This document shows, piece by piece, positions 48,107-57,339 of a stretch of DNA of 64,000 nt. The notes beneath the pieces were generated by a model, which made no database searches, had not been told where the DNA came from, and worked only from the letters and a program-made list of their open reading frames with translations. Positions within the stretch are counted from its first letter, which is position 1, and every line of letters begins with the position of its first letter. A program made the translations under genes and the position numbers. Source of the stretch: an uncultured bacterium (GTDB lineage Bacteria; Bacillota; Clostridia; Lachnospirales; Lachnospiraceae); assembly GCA_947647735.1 (NCBI GenBank), contig CANSLJ010000004.1, forward strand, positions 1 through 64,000. Reading direction: 5' to 3'.

Positions 48107-50130
48107 TGGGAAATCCAGAGCAGCAAAAGGCAATTCAACACGGAGCCGGTCCCATGATGGTACTCGCGGGACCGGGCTCTGGGAAAACCTTTGTGCTGAC
48201 GAGAAGAATCGCACATCTGATCCATACGCATCATGTAGATCCGTCGGAGATCCTTGTGATCACATTCACAAGAGCCGCTGCGGGAGAAATGCAGCAGCGT
48301 TTTCTCTCACTCTGTGAGGGGACACATCCACCGGTGACTTTCGGCACATTCCATGCCGTTTTCTATTCCATCTTAAAAGAAACTTCTGTCTGCCGCACAG
48401 GCAGTATCTTATCCGAAGCGGAAAAGAGAAAACTGCTTCGTGACATTATCCGGAGAAATAAATACGATATCAGCACGCATACGGATATGCTGGAAGAGAT
48501 CCTTTCAGAGATCGGGCAGTATAAAAACCGTCTGGAACCATTCAAACAAAACAACAGTCAGTACGGTGCACAAGTTTCCCATATATCAAACAGTAATATA
48601 GAATTTACACCGCAAAATATTCCGCCTGCATTGTTTTATAACATTTACCGGGACTTTACAGAGGCGCAGGATATCCTGGGGAAGGTTGATTTTGATGATA
48701 TGGCGCTGAAATGCGAAGCGTTGTTTCGGGAAAGGCCGGACATTTTAAAGCGATATCAGGCAAGATACCGGTATCTGCTGGTGGATGAATTTCAGGATAT
48801 CGCGCCCCTGCAGTATCATCTTGTCCGTCTGCTTGCAAAGCCGGAAAATAATCTGTTTATCGTGGGGGACGATGATCAGTCCATCTATGGGTTCCGGGGC
48901 GCAAGACCGGATATCATGAGAAATTTTCCGAAGGATTATCCGGATGCGGAGATCGTTCCGCTGCAGGTAAACTACCGGAGTACGCCTCAGATTGTTACAT
49001 CGGCAAAAAGGCTGATCGCCCACAATCAAAACCGCTTTTCGAAGGACAGCAGGGCGGCACAGGAAATAGGGCTGCCTGTCCGCATGGAGGGCTATGAAAC
49101 GGCAGACAGTCAGGAAAGTGCTCTGATCCGGTATCTGCTGCAGGAAAAGAAGACGGGAAAGCTCTCGGAATGCGCGGTGATCAGCAGGACTTCCGGCAGT
49201 TTTCCAATTCTTGCGGAGAAACTCAGACAGGCGGGAATTCCCTGCTGCTTGAAGGAGAAGGTAAAGAGTATTTTTGACCACGAAATGGTAAATGACCTGC
49301 TGGCATATCTGGAATTTTCAGGCACGCCTTTAAAAGACAGGAGCAGAAGCCAGTTTTTTCAGTTTATGAATCGTCCTCTTCGGTATATCAGCAGGGAAGC
49401 CGTGAATGAAACAGCGGATTTCGGGCATTTAATGCAATTTTATAGGGGAAGGCCGGCAATGCAGGAAACGGTGATAAGGCTCCGGCAGGATCTGGACAGA
49501 ATACGGACCATGCCTGTCTTTCTGGCGATCAACTATATCAGAAAAGTGATAGGATATGACAGTTATCTGCTGGAAAAGTATGGCGCGGGAACGGCACAGA
49601 GCAGCAGGGATGAGCCGGGGAATATACTGGAGACGGCAGATCTGATACAGAACTCCGCCAAAGGGTGCAGAACGCTGAGGGAATGGAAGGAGATGATGGA
49701 TGTGTGCAGGAATGAGGGTGGTTCCGTTGACAGGCGCAGCGCTTCCCTGAGCACAACAGCTTTCGGCGGAAAAATGACCGGCAAGGCAAAAGTTTCCGGT
49801 GCGGGGAATAAAACCGAAGAAAAAAGTATGGAATCCGGCGTAGCCCTGATGACCATGCATGGTTCCAAAGGATTGGAATATGATAAAGTGTTTATCGTAA
49901 ACTGCAATGAAGGGATCACTCCGCACAGGAAGGCGAAGACAGCGGAGGAAGTGGAGGAAGAACGCCGGATGTTCTACGTGGGCATGACAAGGGCGAAAAA
50001 AGAGCTGACGCTGTTTTACATATCCGGTTTAAAAGATCCGGACAAAGAAAGTGGCACAGCAAAGGCCATGCCGCCATCCAGATTCCTGAAAGAGATACAG
50101 GAAGAATCAACAATCCAGAAAACCTTATAG
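48106..50130 (+). CDS. UvrD/PcrA-type superfamily I DNA helicase
   Basis: A 674-residue ATP-dependent 3-to-5 helicase. Motifs seen in order: Q-motif NPEQQKAI, Walker A AGPGSGKT (21-28), TFHAV, Walker B VDEFQDI, VGDDDQSIYGFRGA, QVNYRS, and the C-terminal MTMHGSKGLEYDKVFI and MFYVGMTRAKKEL. It is shorter than typical PcrA (~730), with a short variable 2B region and a low-complexity insertion around 545-570. It is translationally coupled to gltX, with no ribosome site of its own. Confidence 0.94.
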   Translation: MGNPEQQKAIQHGAGPMMVLAGPGSGKTFVLTRRIAHLIHTHHVDPSEILVITFTRAAAGEMQQRFLSLCEGTHPPVTFGTFHAVFYSILKETSVCRTGSILSEAEKRKLLRDIIRRNKYDISTHTDMLEEILSEIGQYKNRLEPFKQNNSQYGAQVSHISNSNIEFTPQNIPPALFYNIYRDFTEAQDILGKVDFDDMALKCEALFRERPDILKRYQARYRYLLVDEFQDIAPLQYHLVRLLAKPENNLFIVGDDDQSIYGFRGARPDIMRNFPKDYPDAEIVPLQVNYRSTPQIVTSAKRLIAHNQNRFSKDSRAAQEIGLPVRMEGYETADSQESALIRYLLQEKKTGKLSECAVISRTSGSFPILAEKLRQAGIPCCLKEKVKSIFDHEMVNDLLAYLEFSGTPLKDRSRSQFFQFMNRPLRYISREAVNETADFGHLMQFYRGRPAMQETVIRLRQDLDRIRTMPVFLAINYIRKVIGYDSYLLEKYGAGTAQSSRDEPGNILETADLIQNSAKGCRTLREWKEMMDVCRNEGGSVDRRSASLSTTAFGGKMTGKAKVSGAGNKTEEKSMESGVALMTMHGSKGLEYDKVFIVNCNEGITPHRKAKTAEEVEEERRMFYVGMTRAKKELTLFYISGLKDPDKESGTAKAMPPSRFLKEIQEESTIQKTL

Positions 50131-50176
50131 AATTTCTACTGCTGTCTGTCACCCCGCATCACTGCACGTCGTGTTT

Positions 50177-50512
50177 TTACAGCATTTCATCAAACTCACA
50201 TTTATCTAAAAATTCATCAAACGCATCGGCTGCCTGTTCATATTCTTCATCATCTTCAATATAGCGAAGTTCCGGCTCCTCGTTAGGATCGTCCGGATTT
50301 TCTGAATAGCCGTAGATCCAGACGGAACCATCCGCATTATCATTGTCTTTATCCAGGGGAAGCAGGGCGATATAATCCTTTTCGCCTACAGAGAAGATCG
50401 TTACGACGGAGCAGGTGACGGTTCCCTCATCCAGCTCCAGATCTACAGTCATCTCTTCCTGTGCCATGTTTTTATCGGGTTCGGTTATTGTTTTTTGTTT
50501 TTCGTTTTTCAT
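50177..50512 (-). CDS. DUF1292 family protein
   Basis: A 111-residue acidic protein of the DUF1292 family, typical of Firmicutes: the core VTIFSVGEKDYIALLPLD and a following Asp/Glu-rich tail. The function is unknown. GAGG lies 7 bases before the ATG. It converges with the helicase gene; no clear terminator is seen between them. Confidence 0.88.
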   Translation of the reverse strand: MKNEKQKTITEPDKNMAQEEMTVDLELDEGTVTCSVVTIFSVGEKDYIALLPLDKDNDNADGSVWIYGYSENPDDPNEEPELRYIEDDEEYEQAADAFDEFLDKCEFDEML

Positions 50513-50638
50513 GGGAGATCCTCGCTTTCTATACAGAGATGTTTTTATTTTACAGTCTGTTGATCATTTCTGCAATCCCTATCATTAAAAACATATGTGG
50601 TGTTCTATAACTCTTGCTCTATTTTTTAATATCAAATG

Positions 50639-50682
50639 ATAGCAAATTTGCTATTGAAACGAAAAAAAGTATATGTTATAGT
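50639..50682 (+). promoter_or_regulatory. Promoter and palindromic operator of higBA
   Basis: TTGAAA (50654-50659), 17-base spacer and TATAGT (50677-50682) form a promoter 18 bases before the toxin start. A perfect 16-bp palindrome ATAGCAAATTTGCTAT (50639-50654) ends at the first base of the -35 box. It is well placed as the site through which the antitoxin represses its own operon. Confidence 0.75.
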
Positions 50683-50700
50683 CATAAGGAGATCATTATT

Positions 50701-51066
50701 TTGTATCAGGTTATATTTTACGAAGATAAACATGGTAACAAAGAAATAGAAAAATATTTGCTGGATTTAAAATCGAAATCTGACACTGGTAATAAAGATG
50801 CAAAAATACATTTTTGTAAAATAGTTGCATATATTGATTCTCTGGAAGAATACGGTACAAGGATCGGAACGCCGGTCACAAAACATCTGGATGGTGAGAT
50901 CTGGGAACTCAGGCCATTAGATAACCGCATATTATACGCCTATTACAAAAATAATACCTTTATACTTTTGCATCATTTCAAAAAGAAAACCAGAAAGACA
51001 CCGAAAAAGGAGATAAAACAGGCGGTCAGAAATCTGAAAGATTATCAGGAAAGGTATGGTGGGTAG
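50701..51066 (+). CDS. higB: HigB-type toxin (RelE-like, phage Gp49 family)
   Basis: A 121-residue ribosome-dependent RNase-type toxin of the Gp49/HigB family: YQVIFYEDKHG at the start, EIWELRPLDNRILYAYY and ILLHHFKKKTRKTP, with basic residues suited to RNA binding. The start is a TTG at 50701 with AAGGAG 9 bases upstream; the frame is open 29 codons further upstream but that part overlaps the promoter. The antitoxin gene begins 4 bases after the stop. Confidence 0.88.
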   Translation: MYQVIFYEDKHGNKEIEKYLLDLKSKSDTGNKDAKIHFCKIVAYIDSLEEYGTRIGTPVTKHLDGEIWELRPLDNRILYAYYKNNTFILLHHFKKKTRKTPKKEIKQAVRNLKDYQERYGG

Positions 51067-51070
51067 TGAT

Positions 51071-51358
51071 ATGTCTACAACATGGAAAAGTGTACGGAAA
51101 GAATTAAATATTAATGCGGAGGATGAAGCGATCATTGCTCTGGAGAAGGATCTGATTAAAACGATGGTCAACATAAGGGAGGAAAAGGGCTTATCTCAGG
51201 CACAACTGGCAAAAATGTGTAATATGAAGCAACCTGTTTTAGCCAGAATGGAAACGTCGGCTCATTTTCCGCGGATTGACAGCTTGCTTAAAGTTTTGAT
51301 CCCGCTCGGTTATACTCTTAAAATAGAACCTCTCACAAAATCCAACAACATTTTATGA
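51071..51358 (+). CDS. higA: HigA-type antitoxin (Xre family)
   Basis: A 95-residue protein with a central helix-turn-helix of the Xre type (GLSQAQLAKMCNMKQPVLARMET, around residues 45-68). It pairs with the toxin gene 4 bases upstream; toxin-first order is normal for HigBA. It probably binds the palindrome at 50639-50654. Start ATG 51071 lies downstream of the toxin stop; the ribosome site is weak. Confidence 0.88.
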   Translation: MSTTWKSVRKELNINAEDEAIIALEKDLIKTMVNIREEKGLSQAQLAKMCNMKQPVLARMETSAHFPRIDSLLKVLIPLGYTLKIEPLTKSNNIL

Positions 51359-51436
51359 AAAAACTCCACAGATGGAAATAATTATGTTATACTGATTCCG
51401 TAGACTTAAAACAAGTACGCAACATAGGAAAATTAT

Positions 51437-53566
51437 ATGAATAAAAACTATACATTGAAGAAATGGCCGGCGGATGCCACGGGTGTCAGTGTTACCGCAC
51501 ATGGTATCAGCATCTGCGCGGAGCTTTACGGACGGGAGAGCAACGGTATTTTACTGTACGGGCGGGAGAATGCGGAACCGGTCCGTATTGACTTCACCGA
51601 AGAGATGAGATCCGGCAGTGTCTATCGTTGTATGCTGTCCGGCGTCCCTGTGCAGGATCACACCTACCTTTTTCATGAGGACGGGATGCCTGTTACAGAT
51701 CCTCTTGCAAAGCGCCTTGTGGGGCATCGGCTGTTCGGGGAAGAGCATGCAAAGGCGGGGGAAGAAGATGCGCTGAAAGCCTGTGCTTTTGTATCCGGCC
51801 AGTTCGACTGGCGGGGGGATAAAAGGCCGGGAACTGCCTATGAGGACAGCGTTTATTACGGAATGCATGTCCGGGGATTTACAAAAGATCCGTCTTCCAG
51901 GATAAAAGAAGCCGGAACCTTTGCGGGCGTACAGAAAAAGATTCCTTATCTGAAAAAACTGGGTGTGACGGGTATTGTGTTGCAACCGGTTTACGAGTTT
52001 GAGGAATGTATGAGGCAGAGGGAGGCCAGAACAGTTTCCGACGCGTTGCAGGAGCCTGCCGGGAAGACACCGCTTCGTCTGAACTACTGGGGCTATCTGC
52101 CGGGATTTTATCTGGCGCCGAAAAATGCTTATGCATACAGCGATGATGCGGTGACAGAGTTGAAAACGCTGGTACGTCAGCTTCATAAAAACGATCTGGA
52201 GGTGATCCTGCAGTTTTATTTTGAGCCGGATATGCCTGCTGTTCGAATGCGGGATATTTTAGTATACTGGGTAAAGCATTATCATATTGACGGCTTTGAA
52301 TTACTGGGAGCCTCACTTCCTTTAAAAGAGATTGCGCTGGAGCCGGAACTTTCGGATGCCAAACTCTGGAGTGAATGGTTTCCTTATGATGAAATAGATC
52401 AGGCAAAGAAGAAAAGAGTTCCTGTTCAGAGTCCGGAAACCGGCAGAAAACCGGCGGGGAAGAAGGCGCTGATCAAAGAAAAACGTTATCTGGCAAGTGC
52501 CAGCAAAGAATATCAAAATACTCTGCGGCGTTTCCTAAAGGGCGACGGCGGCCTGCTCTCAGCATTTTTGCAGTGCCAGCGGGATAATCCGGAAGGGTAC
52601 GGAAAGATCAACTTTCTCGCGTCCTACGATGGTTTCCGTCTTGCGGATGTTGTCTCCTATGAGAAAAAGCACAATGAGGCAAACGGAGAGGACAACCGGG
52701 ACGGAGAAAATGAGAATTTCAGCTGGAACTGCGGCATGGAGGGTGAGACAAAGAAAAAGAGCATTCTTGCGCTGCGGATGAAGCTGATGAAAAACGCTCT
52801 GATCATGCTGTTTACGGCACAGGGTACGCCTTTTCTGTTTATGGGGGATGAGTGGGGAAAATCTTCCGGCGGCAATAATAATCCCTATTGTCAGGATAAT
52901 GAGATAACCTGGCAGAAATGGAATCTGAAAAAAGCGCAAAAGGAACTGCTTGATTTTACGGAGCAGCTGATCGCCCTGCGGAAGGCCCACGGCGTGATGC
53001 ATCAGAAGGGGCAGCTTAAGTTCATGGATTACTTATCCTGCGGTTGTCCGGATCTGTCCTATCACGGGCAGGAGGCGTGGCGCACCAGTATGGATTACCA
53101 GACGCGTCATATCGGTGTGATGCTCTGCGGAAAATACTGTGTGGTGGATGGAAAAGAGGATGACTGCCTGTATATGGCTTACAATATGCACTGGGAGCCT
53201 CATGATTTTGCGCTGCCGAAGCTTTTTAAGGACAGAAGGTGGAAACTGCTTCTGGACACCGGGGAAGAGCGGGATACTGAGCAGAAAGGGAATACGCAGG
53301 CGGATGCGGTTTCGGGTGAAATATCCGGTATGCCCGGTTCAGCGCTTTCGGTAAATCCTGTCGGTGCATCTGCCCCGGAACTTTTGGCGAACCCTGAAGG
53401 GAGAACAGACGGCGGGACAGAAACAGCGGAAGATGCTGGGGAAAAGATCCCTGTTTCAGATATCACAAGCCAGTCCGTAACGCTGTCCGGAAGAAGCGTG
53501 CGCATCTATATATCAGAGGAAGTGCCGAAGGCGGCGAAAAAGAGACGGTATAAGAAACGAACATAA
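51437..53566 (+). CDS. GH13 glycogen-debranching-like protein with degenerate active site
   Basis: A 709-residue isoamylase/GlgX-like protein: N-terminal beta domain, TIM barrel and C-terminal beta domain with a ~75-residue low-complexity Gly/Pro/Glu/Ser insertion (about 610-690). Region II, normally GFRFD, reads GFELL (286-290), so the invariant Arg and the nucleophile Asp are Glu288 and Leu290. Region IV HD reads Tyr397-Asp398; a Glu at 313 remains. The family segment KHNEANGEDNRDG is intact. It therefore probably does not hydrolyse glucan and may bind glycogen or regulate its use. A weak TATACT (51388-51393) lies upstream. Confidence 0.85.
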   Translation: MNKNYTLKKWPADATGVSVTAHGISICAELYGRESNGILLYGRENAEPVRIDFTEEMRSGSVYRCMLSGVPVQDHTYLFHEDGMPVTDPLAKRLVGHRLFGEEHAKAGEEDALKACAFVSGQFDWRGDKRPGTAYEDSVYYGMHVRGFTKDPSSRIKEAGTFAGVQKKIPYLKKLGVTGIVLQPVYEFEECMRQREARTVSDALQEPAGKTPLRLNYWGYLPGFYLAPKNAYAYSDDAVTELKTLVRQLHKNDLEVILQFYFEPDMPAVRMRDILVYWVKHYHIDGFELLGASLPLKEIALEPELSDAKLWSEWFPYDEIDQAKKKRVPVQSPETGRKPAGKKALIKEKRYLASASKEYQNTLRRFLKGDGGLLSAFLQCQRDNPEGYGKINFLASYDGFRLADVVSYEKKHNEANGEDNRDGENENFSWNCGMEGETKKKSILALRMKLMKNALIMLFTAQGTPFLFMGDEWGKSSGGNNNPYCQDNEITWQKWNLKKAQKELLDFTEQLIALRKAHGVMHQKGQLKFMDYLSCGCPDLSYHGQEAWRTSMDYQTRHIGVMLCGKYCVVDGKEDDCLYMAYNMHWEPHDFALPKLFKDRRWKLLLDTGEERDTEQKGNTQADAVSGEISGMPGSALSVNPVGASAPELLANPEGRTDGGTETAEDAGEKIPVSDITSQSVTLSGRSVRIYISEEVPKAAKKRRYKKRT

Positions 53567-53672
53567 ATATACAGATATATAAATGTGGAGCAGATACGGT
53601 GATGCAAAAAACGAGGGGATAAAAGACATACGGGAACAATATAGAAAATCAGGAAACGGAGAAGTGAAGGCC

Positions 53673-54284
53673 ATGCATGCATGGGCACATTTTAAAACGA
53701 TAACACATCACAGGCATCTTGTGAGAAAAGGATGTTTCAGGGTTGGTTTATACCGACAGGGGCTTCTGCATGATCTGTCAAAGTATTCCCTCTCGGAATT
53801 TTTAGTGGGAGCAAAGTATTACCAGGGCACAAGGAGTCCGAACAATGCGGAGCGGGAAGATATCGGTTTTTCATCCGCCTGGCTCCATCACAAGGGAAGA
53901 AACAGGCATCACTATGAATACTGGATCGATTATTCGCTGAAGGCGGGGCCTGGCGGCATGCTGCCCTGTCCCATGCCGGATAAATATATCGCGGAGATGA
54001 TCATGGACAGGATCGCCGCCTGTAAAACCTATCAGGGGGAGGACTACACGGATAAGAGCCCTCTGGAATATTATCTGCAGGGGAGAGATCCGGCGCCGCT
54101 CCATCCCTACACGCGGAAAAATCTGGAGTTTCTGCTCCGGATGCTGGCGGAAAAAGGGGAAGATAAAACATTCTATTATATAAAATATATATTTTTGAAA
54201 AAGCGTGGGAGGCTGTACGCAAAATATCTGCTGCAGAGAAAGGGCTTTGACGCTTACCAGAAAACAGGAAAGGAAGGAAAATAA
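53673..54284 (+). CDS. DUF5662 family protein
   Basis: A 203-residue protein of the DUF5662 family: HAWAHFKTITHHRHLV at the start, GLLHDLSKYS, and LHHKGRNRHH. The pattern of His and His-Asp pairs suggests an HD-like metal site, but activity is unknown. The start at ATG 53673 matches the usual N-terminus of the family; an upstream ATG at 53583 lacks a ribosome site. It ends 2 bases before trpS. Confidence 0.82.
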   Translation: MHAWAHFKTITHHRHLVRKGCFRVGLYRQGLLHDLSKYSLSEFLVGAKYYQGTRSPNNAEREDIGFSSAWLHHKGRNRHHYEYWIDYSLKAGPGGMLPCPMPDKYIAEMIMDRIAACKTYQGEDYTDKSPLEYYLQGRDPAPLHPYTRKNLEFLLRMLAEKGEDKTFYYIKYIFLKKRGRLYAKYLLQRKGFDAYQKTGKEGK

Positions 54285-54286
54285 AA

Positions 54287-55291
54287 TTGATAGACGGTAA
54301 AAAGGTACTTTTCAGCGGTATGCAGGCTACGGGAAATCTGACTCTGGGGAATTATCTGGGGGCGCTGAAAAACTGGGTGAGTTTATGTGATGAATATGAA
54401 TGCTTTTATTCCGTGGTGGATCTGCATTCCATCACCATACGGCAGGAGCCGGCGGAACTGAGAAAACGGGCGAGAAATCTTCTGACGCTGTATATCGCGG
54501 CAGGGCTTGATCCGGAGAAGAACTGCCTGTATTATCAGTCCCATGTATCGGGGCACTGTGAGCTCTCCTGGATCTTAAACTGCTTTACTTATATGGGTGA
54601 ACTGAACAGGATGACACAGTTCAAGGACAAGGCCGCAAAACATGCCGACAACATCAATGCAGGGCTGTTTACCTATCCGGTACTGATGGCGGCGGATATT
54701 CTGTTATATCAGGCGGATGTGGTGCCGGTGGGGAAAGACCAGCTGCAGCATCTTGAGATCACCAGAGATATCGCGCAGCGTTTCAATGCGATCTACGGCG
54801 ATGTGTTTACGATCCCGGAGCCTTATGTGGGCAAAGCAGGGGCGAGCATCAAGAGTCTTCAGGCGCCGGAGAAAAAGATGTCGAAATCTGATGAAAATCC
54901 CAATGCCAGCATTTATCTGATGGATGATCCCGATACGATCATGCGCAAGTTTAAACGCGCCGTGACGGATTCGGAGGCACAGGTACGCTACCGCATGGAA
55001 CAACCGGGCATCTATAACCTGATCAACATTTACAGTGTATGTACCGGAAAGAGCCCGGAGGAGATCGAAAGGGAATTTGACGGGAGAGGCTACGGCGATT
55101 TTAAGACGGCTGTGGGCGAAGCGGTTGTCAGTGTGCTGAAACCTTTGCAGGAACGCTATGCGGATCTTTCCAAAAATAAGGATTATATCGATTCCATCAT
55201 TAAAAACAATGCGGAAAAAGCGAATTATTATGCGACAAAAACGCTAAGGAAAGTACAGAAAAAGGTGGGTTTTCCGGAGCGGATCAGATAA
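54287..55291 (+). CDS. trpS: Tryptophanyl-tRNA synthetase
   Basis: A 334-residue class Ic synthetase with the HIGH counterpart TLGN (19-22) in TGNLTLGNYLGA and KMSKS at 197-201. The start is a TTG at 54287, two bases after the DUF5662 stop, with AGGAAGGAAA upstream; the following in-frame sequence MIDGKKVLFSG matches the family. No T-box leader is visible. Confidence 0.96.
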   Translation: MIDGKKVLFSGMQATGNLTLGNYLGALKNWVSLCDEYECFYSVVDLHSITIRQEPAELRKRARNLLTLYIAAGLDPEKNCLYYQSHVSGHCELSWILNCFTYMGELNRMTQFKDKAAKHADNINAGLFTYPVLMAADILLYQADVVPVGKDQLQHLEITRDIAQRFNAIYGDVFTIPEPYVGKAGASIKSLQAPEKKMSKSDENPNASIYLMDDPDTIMRKFKRAVTDSEAQVRYRMEQPGIYNLINIYSVCTGKSPEEIEREFDGRGYGDFKTAVGEAVVSVLKPLQERYADLSKNKDYIDSIIKNNAEKANYYATKTLRKVQKKVGFPERIR

Positions 55292-55306
55292 GGAGGGTTT
55301 TCAGCA

Positions 55307-56380
55307 ATGCAGGGTAAATATGTAGCCTATGTGTCAACCTATACTATGGGGACTCTGACAAACGACCAGAAGAGCTATGGTATCAGGATTTATGATGTAG
55401 ATATGAAAAACGGTCGTTTTACGGAGAAGGATCAGGTGGAGATCACCAATTCCTCCTATGTGACGATCTCACATAACAAGAAATTTCTGTATTCGATCAC
55501 AGATATGGGGGTGGAGTCTTACCGCATAAAGAAAGACGGTACACTGGCAAATATCAACCATGCTTCGATCAATGGTATGCGCGGCTGTTATCTGTCCACG
55601 GATTACGAGGATAAATTCCTGTTTACAGCGGGGTATCATGACGGAAAGATCACGGCGCTGCGCCTGAACGAGGATGGCAGTATCGGCGCGATCACGGATG
55701 AGATCTTCTGTAAGGGCATGGGCAGTATTGCGGAACGGAATTTTCGCCCTCACGTGAGCTGTGTAAAGATGACACGTGACAACAAATATCTCTGTGCAGC
55801 TGATCTGGGGATGGATCATGTGAATGTGTATCGGTTGGATCATGTGACCGGAAGGTTGAAACTGGTGGATATCATCAGAAGCGATCTGGAATCTGCGCCC
55901 CGGCATATGAAATTCTCTCAGGACGGCAAGTTTATGTATGTCGTTCATGAGTTAAAGAATTATATTGATGTATATACTTACAAGGAGGAGAAAGGACTGC
56001 CTGAGTTTGAGAAGATCCAGACGATCTCCACGGTGAATGAATATCATGCATCCAATTCTTCGGCGAGCGCACTGAACATTTCAGACGATTTCCGCTATAT
56101 GGTGACTTCCAATGCGGGGGATAATACGGCAACCGTCTATAAAGTGGACAGAAAGACAGGGCTTTTAGAAAAGCTGCTCTGTCTGCCGATCAGCGGGGAC
56201 TATCCGAAGGATGCTGTGCTGTTCCCGGATAATAAGCACCTTGTTTCCCTGAACCATGAATCCAATACGATGACGTTTTTTACGACGGATCTCAAGAACG
56301 GGCTGATCGTGATGAATACGAAGGAGATTCAGGTGAATTATCCGAATTGTATTATTTTCCATAGGCTGGAAGAGCAGTGA
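55307..56380 (+). CDS. Seven-bladed beta-propeller of the lactonase (YbhE/Pgl) family
   Basis: A 357-residue protein with repeated propeller strands (e.g. NKKFLYSITDMGVESY, DNKYLCAADLGMDHVNVYRLD, HMKFSQDGKFMYVVHELKNYIDVY) typical of the 6-phosphogluconolactonase-like lactonase family. No signal peptide, so it is cytoplasmic. Actual substrate is uncertain; many family members are not true 6-phosphogluconolactonases. AAGGAGG lies 9 bases before the start, 15 bases after trpS. Confidence 0.85.
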   Translation: MQGKYVAYVSTYTMGTLTNDQKSYGIRIYDVDMKNGRFTEKDQVEITNSSYVTISHNKKFLYSITDMGVESYRIKKDGTLANINHASINGMRGCYLSTDYEDKFLFTAGYHDGKITALRLNEDGSIGAITDEIFCKGMGSIAERNFRPHVSCVKMTRDNKYLCAADLGMDHVNVYRLDHVTGRLKLVDIIRSDLESAPRHMKFSQDGKFMYVVHELKNYIDVYTYKEEKGLPEFEKIQTISTVNEYHASNSSASALNISDDFRYMVTSNAGDNTATVYKVDRKTGLLEKLLCLPISGDYPKDAVLFPDNKHLVSLNHESNTMTFFTTDLKNGLIVMNTKEIQVNYPNCIIFHRLEEQ

Positions 56381-56400
56381 AAAACAGATAAAACAGATAA

Positions 56401-56444
56401 ACATGAAAAGGCGGCTGAAGGATATTTTGGCTGCTTTTTCATGT
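56401..56444. terminator. Bidirectional terminator
   Basis: A 15-bp stem (ACATGAAAAGGCGGC with GCTGCTTTTTCATGT, two G-T pairs) and 14-base loop between the convergent lactonase and AP2-like genes. Short T-rich tracts occur on both sides of the stem. Confidence 0.7.
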
Positions 56445-57233
56445 AGAAAAATGAATATCATATATTTTCTCTGAAATTTTCACCTTGTCATACAATTCAG
56501 CATATTCCGAGGCTTTCAATTCCGCAATATAATTCAGTTCATAATTTTTGAATGGATATCGTTCTTTCAGCACATCCACCGCTTTGTTATAGGCAACGGC
56601 GGCTTCTATGGCATTGTCGTAATAGCCGATCAGGTAGTAGCTTCGCAGATGGATCCTTGCGCGGTATTTTACAGTATCTTTTTCCCGTATGACAGAAACG
56701 CCGTGATAGGTGTTCAGGATCTTGATGTTTTCGTAGCGGTAATCGTAGGGATCGCCGTTGATAAACAGGTAATCTTTCCCCTGTACCGCGTAGTTTTTGA
56801 TGCCGTAGCGGGAGGGGATCGTCACCTGCATGCCGTAGTCAGCGACGAAAAGATGTCCGCCCCGGCGCATGATCTTGTGGGAGGCATAGTAAAACAGATC
56901 TTCCAGATCGAATTTCAGTTCCAGTTCCGGTTCCAGATAGTAGATAAAATAGGTTTTCATCAGGTAGATGGGAGTGGAAAAGTAGATGCCGTTGTCACGA
57001 AGATTGACCAGGATCACCCATTTATCGAAGGAAAGGGGGCAGGACTGTTTATAATCCAGGATGCCCAGCGTATGATCGGAAAGCACGGAAAAAGCCAGAA
57101 GATAGGCATCATGAGCGCTTTTTTCTTCCGGAAAACTGCCGAGGCTGATATGCTTTTTCTGGTAAGTTATGGAGGCACGGAAGGAAGGCGTGCCGTCTTT
57201 TAAAGTTGTTTCGTATACACCGGGAAGGCTCAT
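56439..57233 (-). CDS. Double-AP2 protein with degenerate HNH-like core
   Basis: A 264-residue protein. The C-terminal part (about 176-225, YHGVSVI...YRARIHL...YLIGYYDNAIEAAVAYNKA) is a clear AP2 DNA-binding fold, and the N-terminal 60 residues (LPGVYETT...FRASITYQKKHISLGSFP) are a second AP2-like repeat. Between them the segment FINGDPYDYRYENIKILN matches the N-x-DxRxEN pattern of HNH-AP2 homing endonucleases but lacks the catalytic histidines. It is therefore probably a domesticated DNA-binding protein. Start ATG 57233 has AGGAG 7 bases upstream. Confidence 0.72.
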   Translation of the reverse strand: MSLPGVYETTLKDGTPSFRASITYQKKHISLGSFPEEKSAHDAYLLAFSVLSDHTLGILDYKQSCPLSFDKWVILVNLRDNGIYFSTPIYLMKTYFIYYLEPELELKFDLEDLFYYASHKIMRRGGHLFVADYGMQVTIPSRYGIKNYAVQGKDYLFINGDPYDYRYENIKILNTYHGVSVIREKDTVKYRARIHLRSYYLIGYYDNAIEAAVAYNKAVDVLKERYPFKNYELNYIAELKASEYAELYDKVKISEKIYDIHFST

Positions 57234-57339
57234 GAATAGCTCCTGTATTATAAAAATTAGGATATATCGGTGTCCGTTTTGAAAATGCAAATTTCTATTT
57301 ACTGTCTGTGGATGGGTTATCGACATCCTCATTCAGCTT

